A stretch of DNA of 27,043 nucleotides, from contig SJRY01000011.1 of assembly GCA_011319805.1 (NCBI GenBank), positions 1-27,043 on the forward strand, given 5' to 3'. Of this stretch, positions 1-10,710 are shown piece by piece. Source of the DNA: Macrocybe gigantea (Eukaryota > Basidiomycota > Agaricomycetes > Agaricales > Callistosporiaceae). Position 1 is the first letter of the stretch, and each line of letters starts with the position of its first letter. A model generated the notes under the pieces. The model was given only the letters and a program-made list of their open reading frames with translations, was not told the DNA's origin and ran no database searches. The translations under genes and the position numbers were made by a program.

Positions 1-1238
1 TTCGATTACGCGTCTATGCGCTCGGGTCGCGCCTGCCTTCTCCGTCGACCTTTGGGACTCGGGCTCAGAGAAGACTCACCGGCGAACGTGTGCGCTGTCG
101 CGTATACGGGGACCAAAGCAGGAGGGACGGCGTGGCTGAGGGCCCGCCAGCGACTCGTCCGCGACACCGAAACCGTGCTGGTTGTTGGAGGCGGCGCCTG
201 GGTATTCGTGCGTCAACGAAGTCGCGCTGGTGGTAGTGGGTTCGAGGCTCACAGAATCGCAGAATTCGCGACAGACATTGCCGACATATACCCGTCCAAG
301 TCTGTCACATTGCTGCATTCCAGGGACCGTCTATTGCCTCGATTTGACGAGGCCATGCATACCGAAAGTAGTTCTCGGCACTTCATAGTGACGCGACGTG
401 CTGATCACACCTGTCCTCTTTCCAGTTGTTCGTGCGCTAGAGGCCTTTCCCAACATAACCGTAATCCTGGGTGAACGGCTCGACACGAGCACGCAAAGAA
501 GAAACAAGAGAGGCCAGCAAGTTGTCAAGACAACGAAAGGAACAGAACTAGTTGCCGATCTCATCGTGCGTCGAACAAGCAGGATACGTGTATACGTCTG
601 ACGGTCTCATTCCGTCAGCTTCTCTGCACAGGGCAGAAGCCGAACACGGAGATGCTCCGCGCAATGGACCCGAGGACGGTGAATCCAGGGAACGGGTTAG
701 CCAGGGTCTCGCGGACGATGCAGCTCAGCGTCGCGCCGCGCGACTCTGAAGCAGCCGGAGAGAATAACAAGAACAACAGCAACGAGGCCGAAACGACGCC
801 CTACCCGAACATCTTCGTCATAGGAGACGCAGCAGACGCGTTCGGAGCCGTTCCTGCAGGCCATAACGCGTATTTCCAGGTCAGCCTGTCCGCTCTGCCG
901 CGCTATCAAAAGCATTTCACGCGGCATTTCACAAGGCTGAAGTAGCGGCGCGAAATATTCTTCGTCTCGTAAGACGGCGCAAAGGGGAGGCGGGGAGGCC
1001 TTGGAGCTCTACACCCCAGCCCGGCCGGCGATCAAAGTGTCACTTGGGCTAGTGCGTCGCCTTGTGCCTTTTCGGTTCCGCTGGTTTGCTTTCTGACGAC
1101 CTTTGGACAGAGAAAGAGCGTGCATCAGTCCCAAGGCGTAGTGGGATTAGCAATGATGGAAAGGACGATCTGGACGCTGGTCTCATGTGGCCGTTCTTTG
1201 GGGCAAAGGTAGAAAAAGAGGAAGACACGGAGGCATAG
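1..1238 (+). CDS. AIF/FSP1-like FAD-NAD(P) oxidoreductase, 5'-partial
   Basis: This is the 3' part of a pyridine nucleotide-disulfide oxidoreductase of the AIF/AMID (FSP1-like) type, a flavoprotein that passes electrons from NAD(P)H to quinone-like acceptors. Visible motifs are the NAD(P)-binding VLVVGGGA followed by FATDIADIYPSKSVTLLHSR, then EAFPNITVILGERL, LLCTGQKPNTEMLRAMDPR, the FAD-contacting YPNIFVIGDAADAFGAVPAG, and a C-terminus with IKVSLGL and MWPFFGAK. Exons as read: 1-207, 263-367, 426-565, 619-879, 936-1051 and 1111-1238, with introns of 52-59 nt and GT..AG ends. The reading frame breaks at about 41-45, 100-112, 195-203, 985-1000 and 1141-1150; at four of these, one added base in a C or G run restores the family motif. 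The gene is either a young pseudogene or carries assembly errors. The start codon lies outside the window. It converges on the next gene. Confidence 0.85.
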
Positions 1239-1520
1239 AACCACGCAACTAATCCGGCGCTGAACGATCACGGCGAACCTAGAACGCAGAAACGAAACTA
1301 GAATTGAGCAACAGATTGAAAAAAAAAAAAACTATAACAAATAATAAGATATCATCAGCACAAGGGAGATAGTACAACATAGAATCGTCTCATCTAGGAA
1401 AATTCGGAGCATTCGTTCAGAACTGAAGATATACGCGCGTAAGCAGGCAGGGAAAAGAAAAAAAAAATCGGATGGGAACACGGTGCGAGAGAGGGGCCAG
1501 CATAGAAACGATAGAAAACG

Positions 1521-3685
1521 TCATCTGCGTTCGAGGATATCAGCCAGTCTTTCGAGCTGCGTCATGGCCGACAGATCCAGCGACGGCGGGCGGTGCCGTC
1601 GTCTCGAGTTGGCTGTACCGTCCGGCGGGGACGCCGAGACGGACAGGCGACGCGCACGCGCATCGCCTGCGTCTACCCCACCCGGGCGTGCATATATCTG
1701 CATCTCCCGCGGCGACGAGTACGACCGCACGTCCGAACGGAGCCACGGCGACGAACCGTAGTACGGAGGCGGCTGGATGAGCGACGACCCCGCACCGCCT
1801 TCTGCATCATCGCGGTCATCGTCGTCGGTGTCCTTGTCCTTGTCCTCGTTGGCGGGATTCGCGTTGACGTCCGACTCGGTGTCCGAGTCGCCCGACGGCG
1901 CACGGCCAAAGAACCACTTGCTCCTCCGATCTCTGCGCCTCGCCCGATCACGCCGTTTCTCGCGGTGCCTCCTCGCGCGCCTAGCCTCGCCGTTCCCAGC
2001 GCCAACGCCGACACCACCAGCACCAGCACCAGCACCGTCGTCGTCCGAGTCGGACAGCAGATCCGGAATGACGACGTCGCGGGGTAGGGCGGCAGTTGAA
2101 AATGAGGAGGGTGAGGGTGAGGATGAGGATAGTGCGAACGCGGGATGAACGGCGCTTGAGCGCGCGCGTCACGATGCGAGAGCCAAGCGCCGCGCCGCGC
2201 CGCCGAGTCCTTGCGCGACCGTCCGCGCTCGCGCTCGTGGGGGACGACGACCCACGACCCGTCGAGCTCGGGCGGCGTCAGACTGCGGCTCCTCGCTCTG
2301 CGCCTCGGCTCGGCAGCAGCGCGGTGCGCGTCCGGCGGGGCGTCCATCCAGCTCAAACTCGGATTCGGATTCAGGTTCGGATTTGGATTTGGATTGGCGT
2401 TGGCGTTGGCATGCGGCGCGCCTGGGATCTGTGACATGGGGAAAGGCATCGTCGTCGGGGCTTGAGCCGAGGATGAGAAGAACATGGGCGACGGGGTAGA
2501 GCGGTGCGCGAGGTGATGGTGGTGCTGCTGGAGGTGTTGTTGGGCTACGGTCCAGGGCACAGGCATCGTGTGCCGCCGGCGTTCGTCGAGGTGTGCTGCA
2601 ATTGCTGTTGCTGCTGCTGCTGCTGCTGCATGGAGAGAGTCTCCCAAGCCGAGACGATCTGTACCGCGTGCACGATGCGGGCGCGCATTTCCTTGATCTT
2701 GGTGGGGTCGTACTGGTCGTATCCCATCGGCCAGCACTGATTCGTGATCCAGCTCTGGAGCAGCTCGGGCGTCCAGCGGATGTTGGACATCATCGTGCCG
2801 TTTCTGTGGGGGAGGGAGGGTGTCGGTCAGTGAGTGTCCGGGAGATCTGACATTGTTTTCCTTTCCGATGTACCGCACCTCAGAATCAGAGAGATATCGC
2901 CTGGATCGTATCGCGTGTATCGCACGAGCTTGAGCGCGACGGCCCAAAAGGGCGTGACGCTGACGAGGGTGAGCATCTTGTTTGGGGAGGTGAAGACGGT
3001 GTGGAGCTGGACGTTGTTGGGCTGCACGGACGCGGTGTAGATCGGGTCGTACGTCTTTCCTGTCTGGGAGCTGCGACGAGGACACAATTCAGGACGAATT
3101 CGCTTTTTTTTTTTTAAAAAAAAAAAAAAAAACGATGCCATGCTCACTCGAAAGCCATGGGCAGCGCGACATCGGCATCGCTGTTCATCCAATCGCGCCG
3201 AGATCAAACTTGCGTGCCGTGGCGCGTATGCAGTCGTCGAGGCGTTGAACGGCGTCCGGGATGCCGTACGCGGCATACCACTCTTCAGCAAAGTTGCGCT
3301 TGACAAAGTCGACGTCGCGCGTGCGCGTGCGGTGCGGGAGCGGGTCCGGGTGCTGGCCTGGGTGTTGAGCCGGGAGTGGTGGAGGTGGAGGTGGGAGCGG
3401 GAAGGGCGGCGAGGCAAAGGCGAGCTGGCGCTGTTCGAGGGAGAGCTTGTACAGGCCCGGATGGAGCAGCATGCACGCGCCGCCGTGGACGACGAGGCGC
3501 ACCGGATGGTTGTCGAAGCGTTCGGGGACGAGCGTGGACATGTGTGTCAGGACCGACTTGAGCATCTCGCGCGTCAGCTCGGTCTCGTTGCGCCGCGGGA
3601 GGGGCGGTTCGGGCGTCGGAGAGCGGATCTGCGGGTAGGCGGGGCGGCGGGCAGAGCCGAGGCGTGCTGCTGCTGGATGAGCCAT
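1521..3685 (-). CDS. Nucleotidyltransferase-like conserved basidiomycete protein with low-complexity tail
   Basis: Three exons: 3148-3685, 2879-3070 and 1521-2803, with introns of 77 and 75 nt. The N-terminal half contains RLVVHGGACMLLH, then after a proline-rich insert TRTRDVDFVKRNFAEEWYAA, then DADVALPMAF. A GG-A element followed by DVD and a later acidic strand is the layout of minimal nucleotidyltransferases such as the AbiEii type, so that fold is inferred; substrate and activity are unknown. Exon 2 carries KTYDPIYTASVQPNN and SVTPFWAVALKLVRY; exon 3 starts NGTMMSNIRWTPELLQSW. A run of about 10 Gln, Asn-Pro/Asn-Ala repeats, Arg/Ser-rich and Asp-rich stretches follow, ending in SAMTQLERLADILERR. 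The frame is lost by one base at about 3191-3197, 2569-2590 and 2077-2084. Exon lengths total 2013 nt; three added bases give 672 codons, about 671 residues. The start at 3685 is the first ATG in frame before the conserved part. Confidence 0.75.
2340..2412. repeat. Six-base tandem repeat coding Asn-Pro/Asn-Ala
   Basis: An imperfect repeat of about 6 bases (variants of ggattt, ggattc and ggcgtt) lies inside exon 3 of the nucleotidyltransferase-like gene and is translated on the minus strand as alternating Asn-Pro and Asn-Ala. Each unit keeps the frame, so length changes would only lengthen or shorten a disordered linker. Confidence 0.7.
2600..2632. repeat. CAG/CAA repeat coding polyglutamine
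   Basis: A run of CAG and CAA codons on the minus strand (ctg/ttg triplets on the plus strand) encodes about ten glutamines directly after SAWETLSM in the nucleotidyltransferase-like protein. CAA interruptions are present. It marks the change from the folded part to the low-complexity tail. Confidence 0.8.
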
Positions 3686-4473
3686 GGCGGGAGCTGATGC
3701 GTGTGGGGCGCTTGGTGATCGATGGCCACCATGGCCATGGTTGGAGGGCTTTCAGGCGATGAAGTGGCTCTCGCTCTTTTATCCAATGTTCGATGCCTGC
3801 GCCACTTTTTTCAACAGCACAAAAGGCGTGTCTGTGCTGTGACAAGCTGCCTGCAATTGCAGGGAGAAAGAAAGCGTCTGTGGAGAGATGGAGTTTGACG
3901 CACAGGGAGAACGTCTGCTCAAAGCCTCGAGGCGAGCCTCGTGTGGCCGTTTGCCTGGCAGGGAATTTGGGGAGGTTCAACGGCAATCAATGCAAAAGAC
4001 GGTGTGTCGTTGGGGAATTACAGCTGCTGTATGTCTGACCATCGAAAAGGGCGAGCGATGCCCTCCACAGTCGCGGTTCAAGCCGATAAAATAGCAGGAC
4101 CACGACTCCATCTTTCAATCTCTCAATTGTCTGCACCGCTTTGACATTCCCCTTGATATGGTGATGTGTCAGGGTTCGTGGAAACCCATGATTCTCCTCC
4201 TTTTGGGCAAAAATACGGGCTGACTGACGTCGTCGTCTAAGGATACTCTACGATGACAAACGAGGGTCTGACATCGAATGGCATTGTGGTGGCTGTGGGC
4301 ACAATTACAGGATATCGAACTCGCGGACTCTGAAGAAAAGGACGGCGAAAGATTTGGAGAACACACAGACAAAAAGACGCCGTCAATTCTTTGTGAACAG
4401 TGGCTTGTGCTCATGCGTGACGTGACGTAACATTGTAAACGCGTGACGCCAATATCCTGCCCCCAACCAGCCA
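3686..4473. promoter_or_regulatory. Divergent promoter region between two genes
   Basis: These 788 bases separate the start codons of the minus-strand nucleotidyltransferase-like gene and the plus-strand NUP84 gene, so both promoters must lie here. No convincing ORF, RNA gene or repeat was seen. No TATA-like element stands at a typical distance from either start. Confidence 0.5.
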
Positions 4474-7400
4474 ATGTCGGAATCGCTGTACGTCTCCTGC
4501 GCCGAGGTGCTGTCGCTCTCTCAATCCACGAAAGACGACCTCGCCGCCTTGCTCGACCCTGAAACCGGCTTTGCGCCGCGCCTGAGACAGCTCTGCCGCG
4601 AACAGTGAGTCTCCATGCTCAGGTATCATATCATCTTTTTTTTTTTTGGCCAACCGTCTGTCCCGTCGCGTGTTGCGTTGTGTGTCTTTTTAGGATAGAA
4701 GAGTATGAGGATGCCGAGAGCACGAGGACGTCGCAGGAGATGATCGAGTTGTTGCGCCTTGAAGAAAACACTTGGGCGTTGCTCCAAGCCGTCATGCCGT
4801 ACGTCCATCTCTCCTCACCAAAAAAGCCAACAAAAAAAAACACCCACCAGCCCACGCAAAGTCGCACCATCACCGCTCCCGACCGCGCGCTCGCTGCTAC
4901 GGTCGAACCCATACACGCCGCCCTCGACACTCGCACAAGCCATCATGCGCGCCTCGCGTCTGCTCACCGAGCTCGTCGTCGTGCGCGAGTGGCTGCACGA
5001 CACGGCGCCGATGCCGACGCATCCAGAGGCGACGACCGGGTACTGCAAGTTTACAAAATACGGCGTGATGCAGGCCCTCCGCACCGGCGCCGCGCGCCAT
5101 CGCGACGTGCTCGTGCGCCATATGGACCCCGATGCGCCGGCGAGGGAGCAAGGCAGGAGTCTTGCTGTCGACGATGCGGTGCGTCCCTTCCGCGCGAATT
5201 TTTTTTTTTTTTTTGCGCAGCGTGGTTTTGATGAATGTCTTGCTTTGACAGAATTATGAAAAGAGCTTGACGCAGGCGTTGTATGGATACATCAGAGCCG
5301 GGCGACTCGAAGACGCGATGGACCTCTGCAAAAAAGCTCACCAGCCTTGGCGCGCCGCTAGCATACACGGCTCCCGCGTCTTTCGCTGGCCTGCCATCTG
5401 TGCGTCTGCCCATCTCTTTTATGCAACTTTTATACGCATATATATATAACAGCGACGGAACTGCGGGATCAAGACACGATAGAAGACGACCCAGAGGCGT
5501 GGTCCGGAAACAGAAGACGAAATTTATGGAAATCCACATGCACTCGCGCGGCGCTCAACGTGAGCTCTCTATCCCCAATCTCATCATCCCTCTTTACATT
5601 TTGTTTTTTTTTTTTTCGCACTCAGCCCAATCTCCCCGATCACGAGCGCGTGCTTTACGCCGCCCTCGCTCCCTCGCCGCAGACTTCGAGCATTCTCAAG
5701 TCGTCATGTCGGACATGGGAAGACCATCTGTGGGCGCAGCTCAGCATCGTCTGTGAAGAAAAGCAGAGCACGGAGATGGCCAAGCTTCAGAGTAGCTTTT
5801 GGGAAGCGGGGCTCGACGCGCTCGCCAAGGGTGTGGCCCCGCCAGAGGAGGAGGATTACCGAGGCGGTGGAGGAGGAGTGGGCAAAGGAGGTCATTTCGG
5901 CATTGGAGAGTCTCAAGCATGTAGCTGTTTTGGAGGGGTGAGATCTTCATTCCGTCCCGTCTCGCGACTCATTTCTCCCGTCCCTAGCCCTGCGGCAGAC
6001 CACGCTTTTCACTTTTCGCAGCTGCACATCATCCTCGACCGTACCGAGACTTTGCTGAGTCTTTTGCACAGGACTCCAGGACGGGTCCATACCCAACTCC
6101 TCGTTCGAGTGAGGATTCAGCATGTTGTCGATGTTCGACCCTCGTTCCCCTGACACTGTGATCCGCAGGTATCCGACGATGTGTCGGTTCTTTGCCCACT
6201 TTTGCCTCTTTTTGCAGATGATCGACGTGCCTGTTCCTCCGTTGCGATGCAGATCATCCTGAAGCATATCTGCAGGTTCTCGAGGTGCGTTACCAAATTT
6301 CAGACTGGGCTCATCTTCCCACTGACTCCTGGGGACGCTTTTGCCGATTCAAGGCTGCAGGACAGCGTGAGCTCATCGCGCTCTACGCCGGTGCGCTCGG
6401 TGAGAACGCCGTGGAGCGGTATGCGCTGTTCTTGGTCTCGCTCGAACTCGCTGCGGATGTCGGTGAGCGCCGGCTAGCGCTGACGCGGGCGAGGGACCAC
6501 GGGCTGGACATGGCTCGCGTCGCTGTTGCGACGGCGGAGCGCACGATCGACAAGGCGTTTGATGTGCGTCCGTGTTTTTTGGATTTCTTGTCTGATGGAT
6601 CTGATGATGGAAACTGTTGCAGATGCTGCCGCCGTTGAAGGGACCGTTGCCTTCGATCATTGCTTTGCAGCCGCCGCCGACCGATCCGGAGCTGTTCCTC
6701 TTGCGGTCGATCGAGTGGACGACGTTCCTTGATGCGACGTATGATACAGCGCTCGAGCAGGCCAACGTCATCTTGCGATATTTCCTAGGTAACGCGTTCG
6801 CTTGTGTTGACTCGTAGGACACGTTGCGTCTGACCTCGACCCCGCACTCTTTCCTCCAAGCGAGCGGCAGATTGCAGCTGGCGCGCACGCTGCTGGACAT
6901 GCTGCCGCCGGAACTGGCGGGGATCAGCGAGCCGGAGGAGCAAGCGACCGAGTACTTGCATTATCGCCAGTTTTTCGTCATCTGGGAGACGCTCGATCAG
7001 GTCGTCGAGTGCCAGGCGCGCGAGGTTGGCTTGGTGGACATCAGTCGGGAGGCGAGGAACGTTTGGTTGAGAGAGTACAAGGTGTGTTGCCGGCCTCGAG
7101 AGATGTGATTTTTTTTTTTTGGCCTGACGCGTGTTTTCGTAGGACACGGTCGATCGGTGTTATGATCAGATCACGAAGCTTTTGACGTCCGAGTGGCTCG
7201 TCACTGACGTCGAGGCCGAAGGCGGTACGTGTTGTTTGATGCGCCGACAACACTTTTTTTTATAAAGAAATTATTGACGTATTGATCAGGGAATCGGAGG
7301 CGGCTCGAGCTCATTCGGATACGACAGATGTATATCCCGGAGCTCATTATCAGGTTGCACGCTGCTTTGTTTGCGTCGCGTCGGTGGATACCCGAGTCAG

Positions 7401-7645
7401 TTGCCCCCCCCCCCTCATGGTTTGGTTTGATGCTAATCATCATCATCGGCGTTTGGATTCACAGGAACCTGAAACGTGCGTTGCAGCTAGCCAACACGGT
7501 CGCGGATTCGCGGTACAAGCTGTACGAGGATTTCGTGAATCAGGAGGGAAGACGGTTGGGCGACTATCTTGGAGCGGTGCGTCAGGCCGTCTTGGGCGGC
7601 CTCGAGAGCGGTGGGTCCGACCCTTTTCGGGTGTTGGTTCAGTAG
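4474..7645 (+). CDS. NUP84: Nucleoporin NUP84/NUP107
   Basis: This is the NUP84/NUP107 subunit of the Y-shaped scaffold complex of the nuclear pore, an all-helical structural protein needed for pore assembly and mRNA export. Fourteen exons can be followed: 4474-4604, 4694-4798, 4851-5178, 5252-5399, 5453-5559, 5626-5937, 5988-6108, 6169-6284, 6354-6563, 6623-6788, 6861-7081, 7143-7224, 7290-7395 and 7465-7645. Family signatures are EENTWALLQAVMP, ALYGYIRAGRLEDAMDLC, CRTWEDHLWAQLSIVCEEK, LIALYAGALGENAVERYALF, ATEYLHYRQFFVIWETL and the C-terminal LGDYLGAVRQAVLGGLE. The start is the first ATG before the conserved LRQLCREQ region. One extra base near 5851-5856 and four missing bases (6059-6062, 6071-6072, 6241-6246, 6262-6265) interrupt the frame. 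The exons sum to 2334 nt, so the net correction is one codon, giving about 778 residues, normal for the fungal family. Exon 9 start at 6354 (acceptor caag) is the least certain junction. Confidence 0.9.
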
Positions 7646-7787
7646 AAGCGTTTGCTGTGCTGAAAAGTGCCGTGAGGTTCCGTTCGGTGGGTGGGGTCAG
7701 GCACGGTCTGTTATGTTATAGGCGATCGTTTGATGTATGTACTGTACACGACAAGCATATGTAGTGTGGGTCTGGTAGAAAAAAACT

Positions 7788-8378
7788 TCAAGGAGCGGCG
7801 AATACCAATTGCTTCCCGTCCGCGGACTTTGAGGTGACACTGCCATAGTAAGCCCACTGTTGCGCGCGGATGATTGGTGAGGCATCGATGAGGTGCTGAA
7901 GCACCGCTATGCTTACGTTCAAGTATCCTCCGTCGCCCTTCCTAGTAAACTTGCCCGACTTGAACCAGTAAATCTCGTACCTGTTCCCGACCGAACCGGT
8001 CAGTTTGCCAGCTTGAACCCCGCGGAAGCGACTAAAAAAGGGAAGAAAAAAAAAAAAAACCCTGACCCGATGGTGCCCCCGATCTTGATATCAAACTCTT
8101 GATGATAATGTCCCCAGTCCTTGCCGCGCTCGCCGTCGAACGCCGTCTCGTGGCTCGTGTGGCAGATGACGTAGTTGAAGTGCGGGTTCTCGTCGTGCAG
8201 CTTGCGCACGACGTCTTGCGTGAACTGGCTGCGAGCCTGTGTGTGAGGGAGTATAACGGCTTTCAGAAGATGGGCGGAAGATGATTATCGTCACCTCGTT
8301 GTCTCTGTCGATGCCGTCCAGAATGCCTCGTACGACCTGGCCGATGACTTGTCCGATCGGTTTCACTGCAGCCGCCAT
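7788..8378 (-). CDS. Small conserved-looking protein of unknown function, 128 aa
   Basis: Four exons (8295-8378, 8067-8236, 7917-7980, 7788-7856) join in frame to give 128 residues with no frame break. The N-terminus, PIGQVIGQVVRGILDGI, is a short amphipathic stretch without a clear signal peptide. The middle has PHFNYVICHTSHETAFDGE, then GKDWGHYHQEFDIKIGGTIG, then YEIYWFKSGKFTRKGDGGYL and the C-terminal WAYYGSVTSKSADGKQLVF. Alternating polar and aromatic residues with many Gly suggest a beta-rich cytosolic domain. I recall similar small proteins in other basidiomycetes but no named function. The gene faces the 3' end of NUP84 with only 142 bases between stop codons. The intron at 7981-8066 contains long T and A runs. 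The start at 8378 is the only ATG upstream in frame. Confidence 0.75.
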
Positions 8379-9296
8379 TGTTTATCCTGGGTCTTCAGAG
8401 AGAGAAAGCGTATATGTGTGCGGGTTTTTAGTCTGCGGGGCTGCACCGTGAGCGACGTTGGGTTTATGTACAAAAGGGAGAGTGCGGGATGTCTGTCAGA
8501 GCTGTGAGTATGAATAGATAGTGGAGCATAGAGCGCGGTGGTGGATTGGAAAGGAATCAAGGAGTTGGGAGCGGTGGAGTTCTTTCGAGCCGTATTGGAA
8601 TAGCACGAGTCGAAGAAGCGTGTTTTCTCCAGAACGATAAAAGTGCTTCAGACGGGGATCAAGGTCTCGATCTCGAGGACATTGTGCCCGTCCACGTCGC
8701 AGCATCGGACTTGGAAGAAGGCCTTTTTGCGGGACGGGGCTGCTCCAGGTCTTCCTTCTTTGTGCGGGCTCCACGCGCTCCAGCATCCATTTCGTCGAAA
8801 ACTCCGTAGACGTGCGACTCGATTCGGCGCCACGGAACGCGGGGGTTCTTTTCGAACAAGACAGTTTGCATCGTTGCTGACGTCCCGCCGTCGAGTCGCA
8901 CGGCGCGTGACGCTTTCAGAGGCAATCCAAGGCAAAGATCCCGCAATGCGACGAGCCCATCGCATCATCCGGCCAGAGAACACAGGCAGACAGAACGAAC
9001 CTAAAGTCTCGACAGAATGAGAAATTAAAAGTTCCACACATGGAGCACTTCGCAGCCGGGTTATGGTCACGAGTTGTCCAAGCCTTACGGCTATTATTTT
9101 CAGAAACTTCAAACTATTCTCGAGTTCGTTGTGTCGTTGACCTCATTTCAAGCCTCTTTCGACGTTCATTTGAGCGACGTTGAGGTCACGATTCTCGACG
9201 ACGAGTGGTTCGATAGTGCTAAAAAATTCATTCAAGGGGAAACTAAGATGAAGTGCAGAGGTAAATGGGGATATGGGTGTGAAATCTCCCACCGAC
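8379..9296. other. Intergenic stretch with no secure gene
   Basis: The part next to 8378 is the promoter and 5' leader of the 128-residue gene and is rich in C and T on the minus strand. The middle (8566-9020) has a weakly supported minus-strand reading frame, listed separately. Nothing convincing was seen at 9020-9296 beyond the 3' flank of the phosphoesterase gene. Confidence 0.5.
8659..8946 (-). CDS. Doubtful minus-strand ORF, possibly a gene remnant
   Basis: An open frame of 95 codons reads with coding-like composition: VLFEKNPRVPWRRIESHVYG and FDEMDAGARG are typical segments. A neighbouring frame continues with AFFQVRCCDVDGHNVLEIET before a stop near 8648, which would fit one more frame slip like those in nearby genes. 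No upstream exon, domain or known family was recognised and the start is uncertain. It could equally be chance reading of GC-rich DNA between two minus-strand genes. Confidence 0.22.
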   Translation of the reverse strand: MRDLCLGLPLKASRAVRLDGGTSATMQTVLFEKNPRVPWRRIESHVYGVFDEMDAGARGARTKKEDLEQPRPAKRPSSKSDAATWTGTMSSRSRP

Positions 9297-10667
9297 TCAA
9301 AACGGAAACGCGTCTGGGAGAGTTTTGACCATGTCGGCATCTGTCCTCGGGTGCGGTGCGATCAGATGTTCAAAAGTCGAGCTGTATTCCACACGCGGCG
9401 TAGTGAGATCCGTGGCCCAGAGCTTGTTGATGAAGCCGATAATTGACGTGTGAGTGTATCTGAAATAGTATAATTGAGCTGTCATGACCATGAGAATCAG
9501 AGCCGCTGGAAGGGCTTACTCTCCCCCATTGTTGTGGCCTTTCTTTTCTATTCGGCGTTTGGCGACCCACGGCGAGGCGATGATCGTAGGCACGCGAATG
9601 CCGAGTCTCGTGAAATCGAACGTGAACGGCTTGCCGTCCGGGGACGTCTCCGTATACAGCACATCGTCGCCAGCAGGGACGTGCTCTGGCGGGGGTACGT
9701 GATCGGAGAAGCCACCGTGCTCGTCAAAGGTGAGGATGAAGAGGGTGTTGCGCCACTGCGGAGAGGAGCGAAGGGCTTCGTAGACGTTCTTGACAAAGGC
9801 TTCGCCGAGCGTGACGGGCGAAGCCGGGTGGAACGAATCGAAGCTGCAGCACTCGGGATTGATGTACGTGAACTGGGGGAGCGTTCCCGCCTTGGCGTCC
9901 GCAAAGAACTGGCTGATGGGCTTGACGTTCGTCGCGCCCCGACCGCTGGACACCGTCCAAGAGAAGAAGAGCGCGTCAGGCAGGAAGCCAGACGTGTTGG
10001 AGTAGTTGATCCAGGTGACGTTCTTTTCGTCCAGCGCTTGGAAGATCGATCGGTTCGTCAGCGCGGAGATGTCGAACGCGCGGTCGTTGCTGCCGTGTCC
10101 GGCCGACGTGCCGGCAGTGATGTATGCGCGGTTAGGGTTCGTCGGGCCCGGCACAGCTGCGAACCAGCGGTCAAAGAGAACATAGTCCTTCGCGAGGGCC
10201 TCCAAGACACGCATGTGCTGGGGGGTGTAGAAATTGATGGCCTCGGCGGCGCGCGTCACATTGGGCGTGTGGAACGTGGACGCCTGCTCCGTGACGAAGC
10301 CTTGCATAGTTGGCGCGGAAGAGGCGTCGGGGTGGTAGGTGGAGTAGATCTGAAAGTTCACCCCGGAGATGCCGTGGTTGGGATCATCAGGCGCGACGTT
10401 TTCCGCAATGGGCTGGGCGCAGACGACCTCGCTGGTCGGCGTGGAAGCGTTTGCAGGGTTGCAGAAATTCCTGTGGAGCAACCCGTCGATTTGAGGCGCA
10501 TAGTCAAACGCCCCGCAGAACGTGTCAAACGAACGGTTCTCCTGAACGAGGACGACAACGTTCTTGATACGCGATCGCAGGTCCTTGGCGTTCACAGCCG
10601 AAGCGGTCGGATTGGCCACCGTCAATGGCGACGAGAAAAGAAAGAGCACGGCAGTCGCGAAAAGCAT
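9297..10667 (-). CDS. Secreted phosphoesterase (phospholipase C / acid phosphatase family)
   Basis: This is a phosphoesterase of the Pfam PF04185 type, which includes non-specific phospholipases C and fungal acid phosphatases; it would release phosphate or phospho-head groups outside the cell. Two exons, 9520-10667 and 9297-9459, are joined by a 60-nt intron and encode 436 residues. The N-terminus MLFATAVLFLFSSPLTVANP is a signal peptide. The conserved metal-site blocks follow in order: VVVLVQENRSFDTFCGAFDY, DPNHG, a CC pair in NPECCSFDSF, and LTFDEHGGFSDHVPPP. The last exon begins YTHTSIIGFI as in the family. Several N-x-S/T sites suggest glycosylation. There is no frame break. An in-frame ATG at 10691 would add eight residues, but a TATAAA-like element at 10711-10720 would place transcription start at about that ATG, so 10667 is preferred. 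Choice between PLC and phosphatase activity cannot be made from sequence. Confidence 0.9.
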
Positions 10668-10710
10668 TTTGACGGAATTTCCAGACGACAATGTTTCTGT
10701 GCAATCGGCC

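Noticed and set aside
985..1000. A 29-nt intron (gtaag...ggag at 969-997) in place of a frame slip in the oxidoreductase
   Set aside because: It would restore the frame, but 29 nt is too short for normal splicing and the other slips in the gene show the same one-base pattern.
1673..3085. 470-codon open frame on the minus strand
   Set aside because: Only its middle part is the true frame of the nucleotidyltransferase-like gene; it reads through an intron and out-of-frame exon sequence at both ends. It is open because GC-rich DNA has few stops and because of frame slips.
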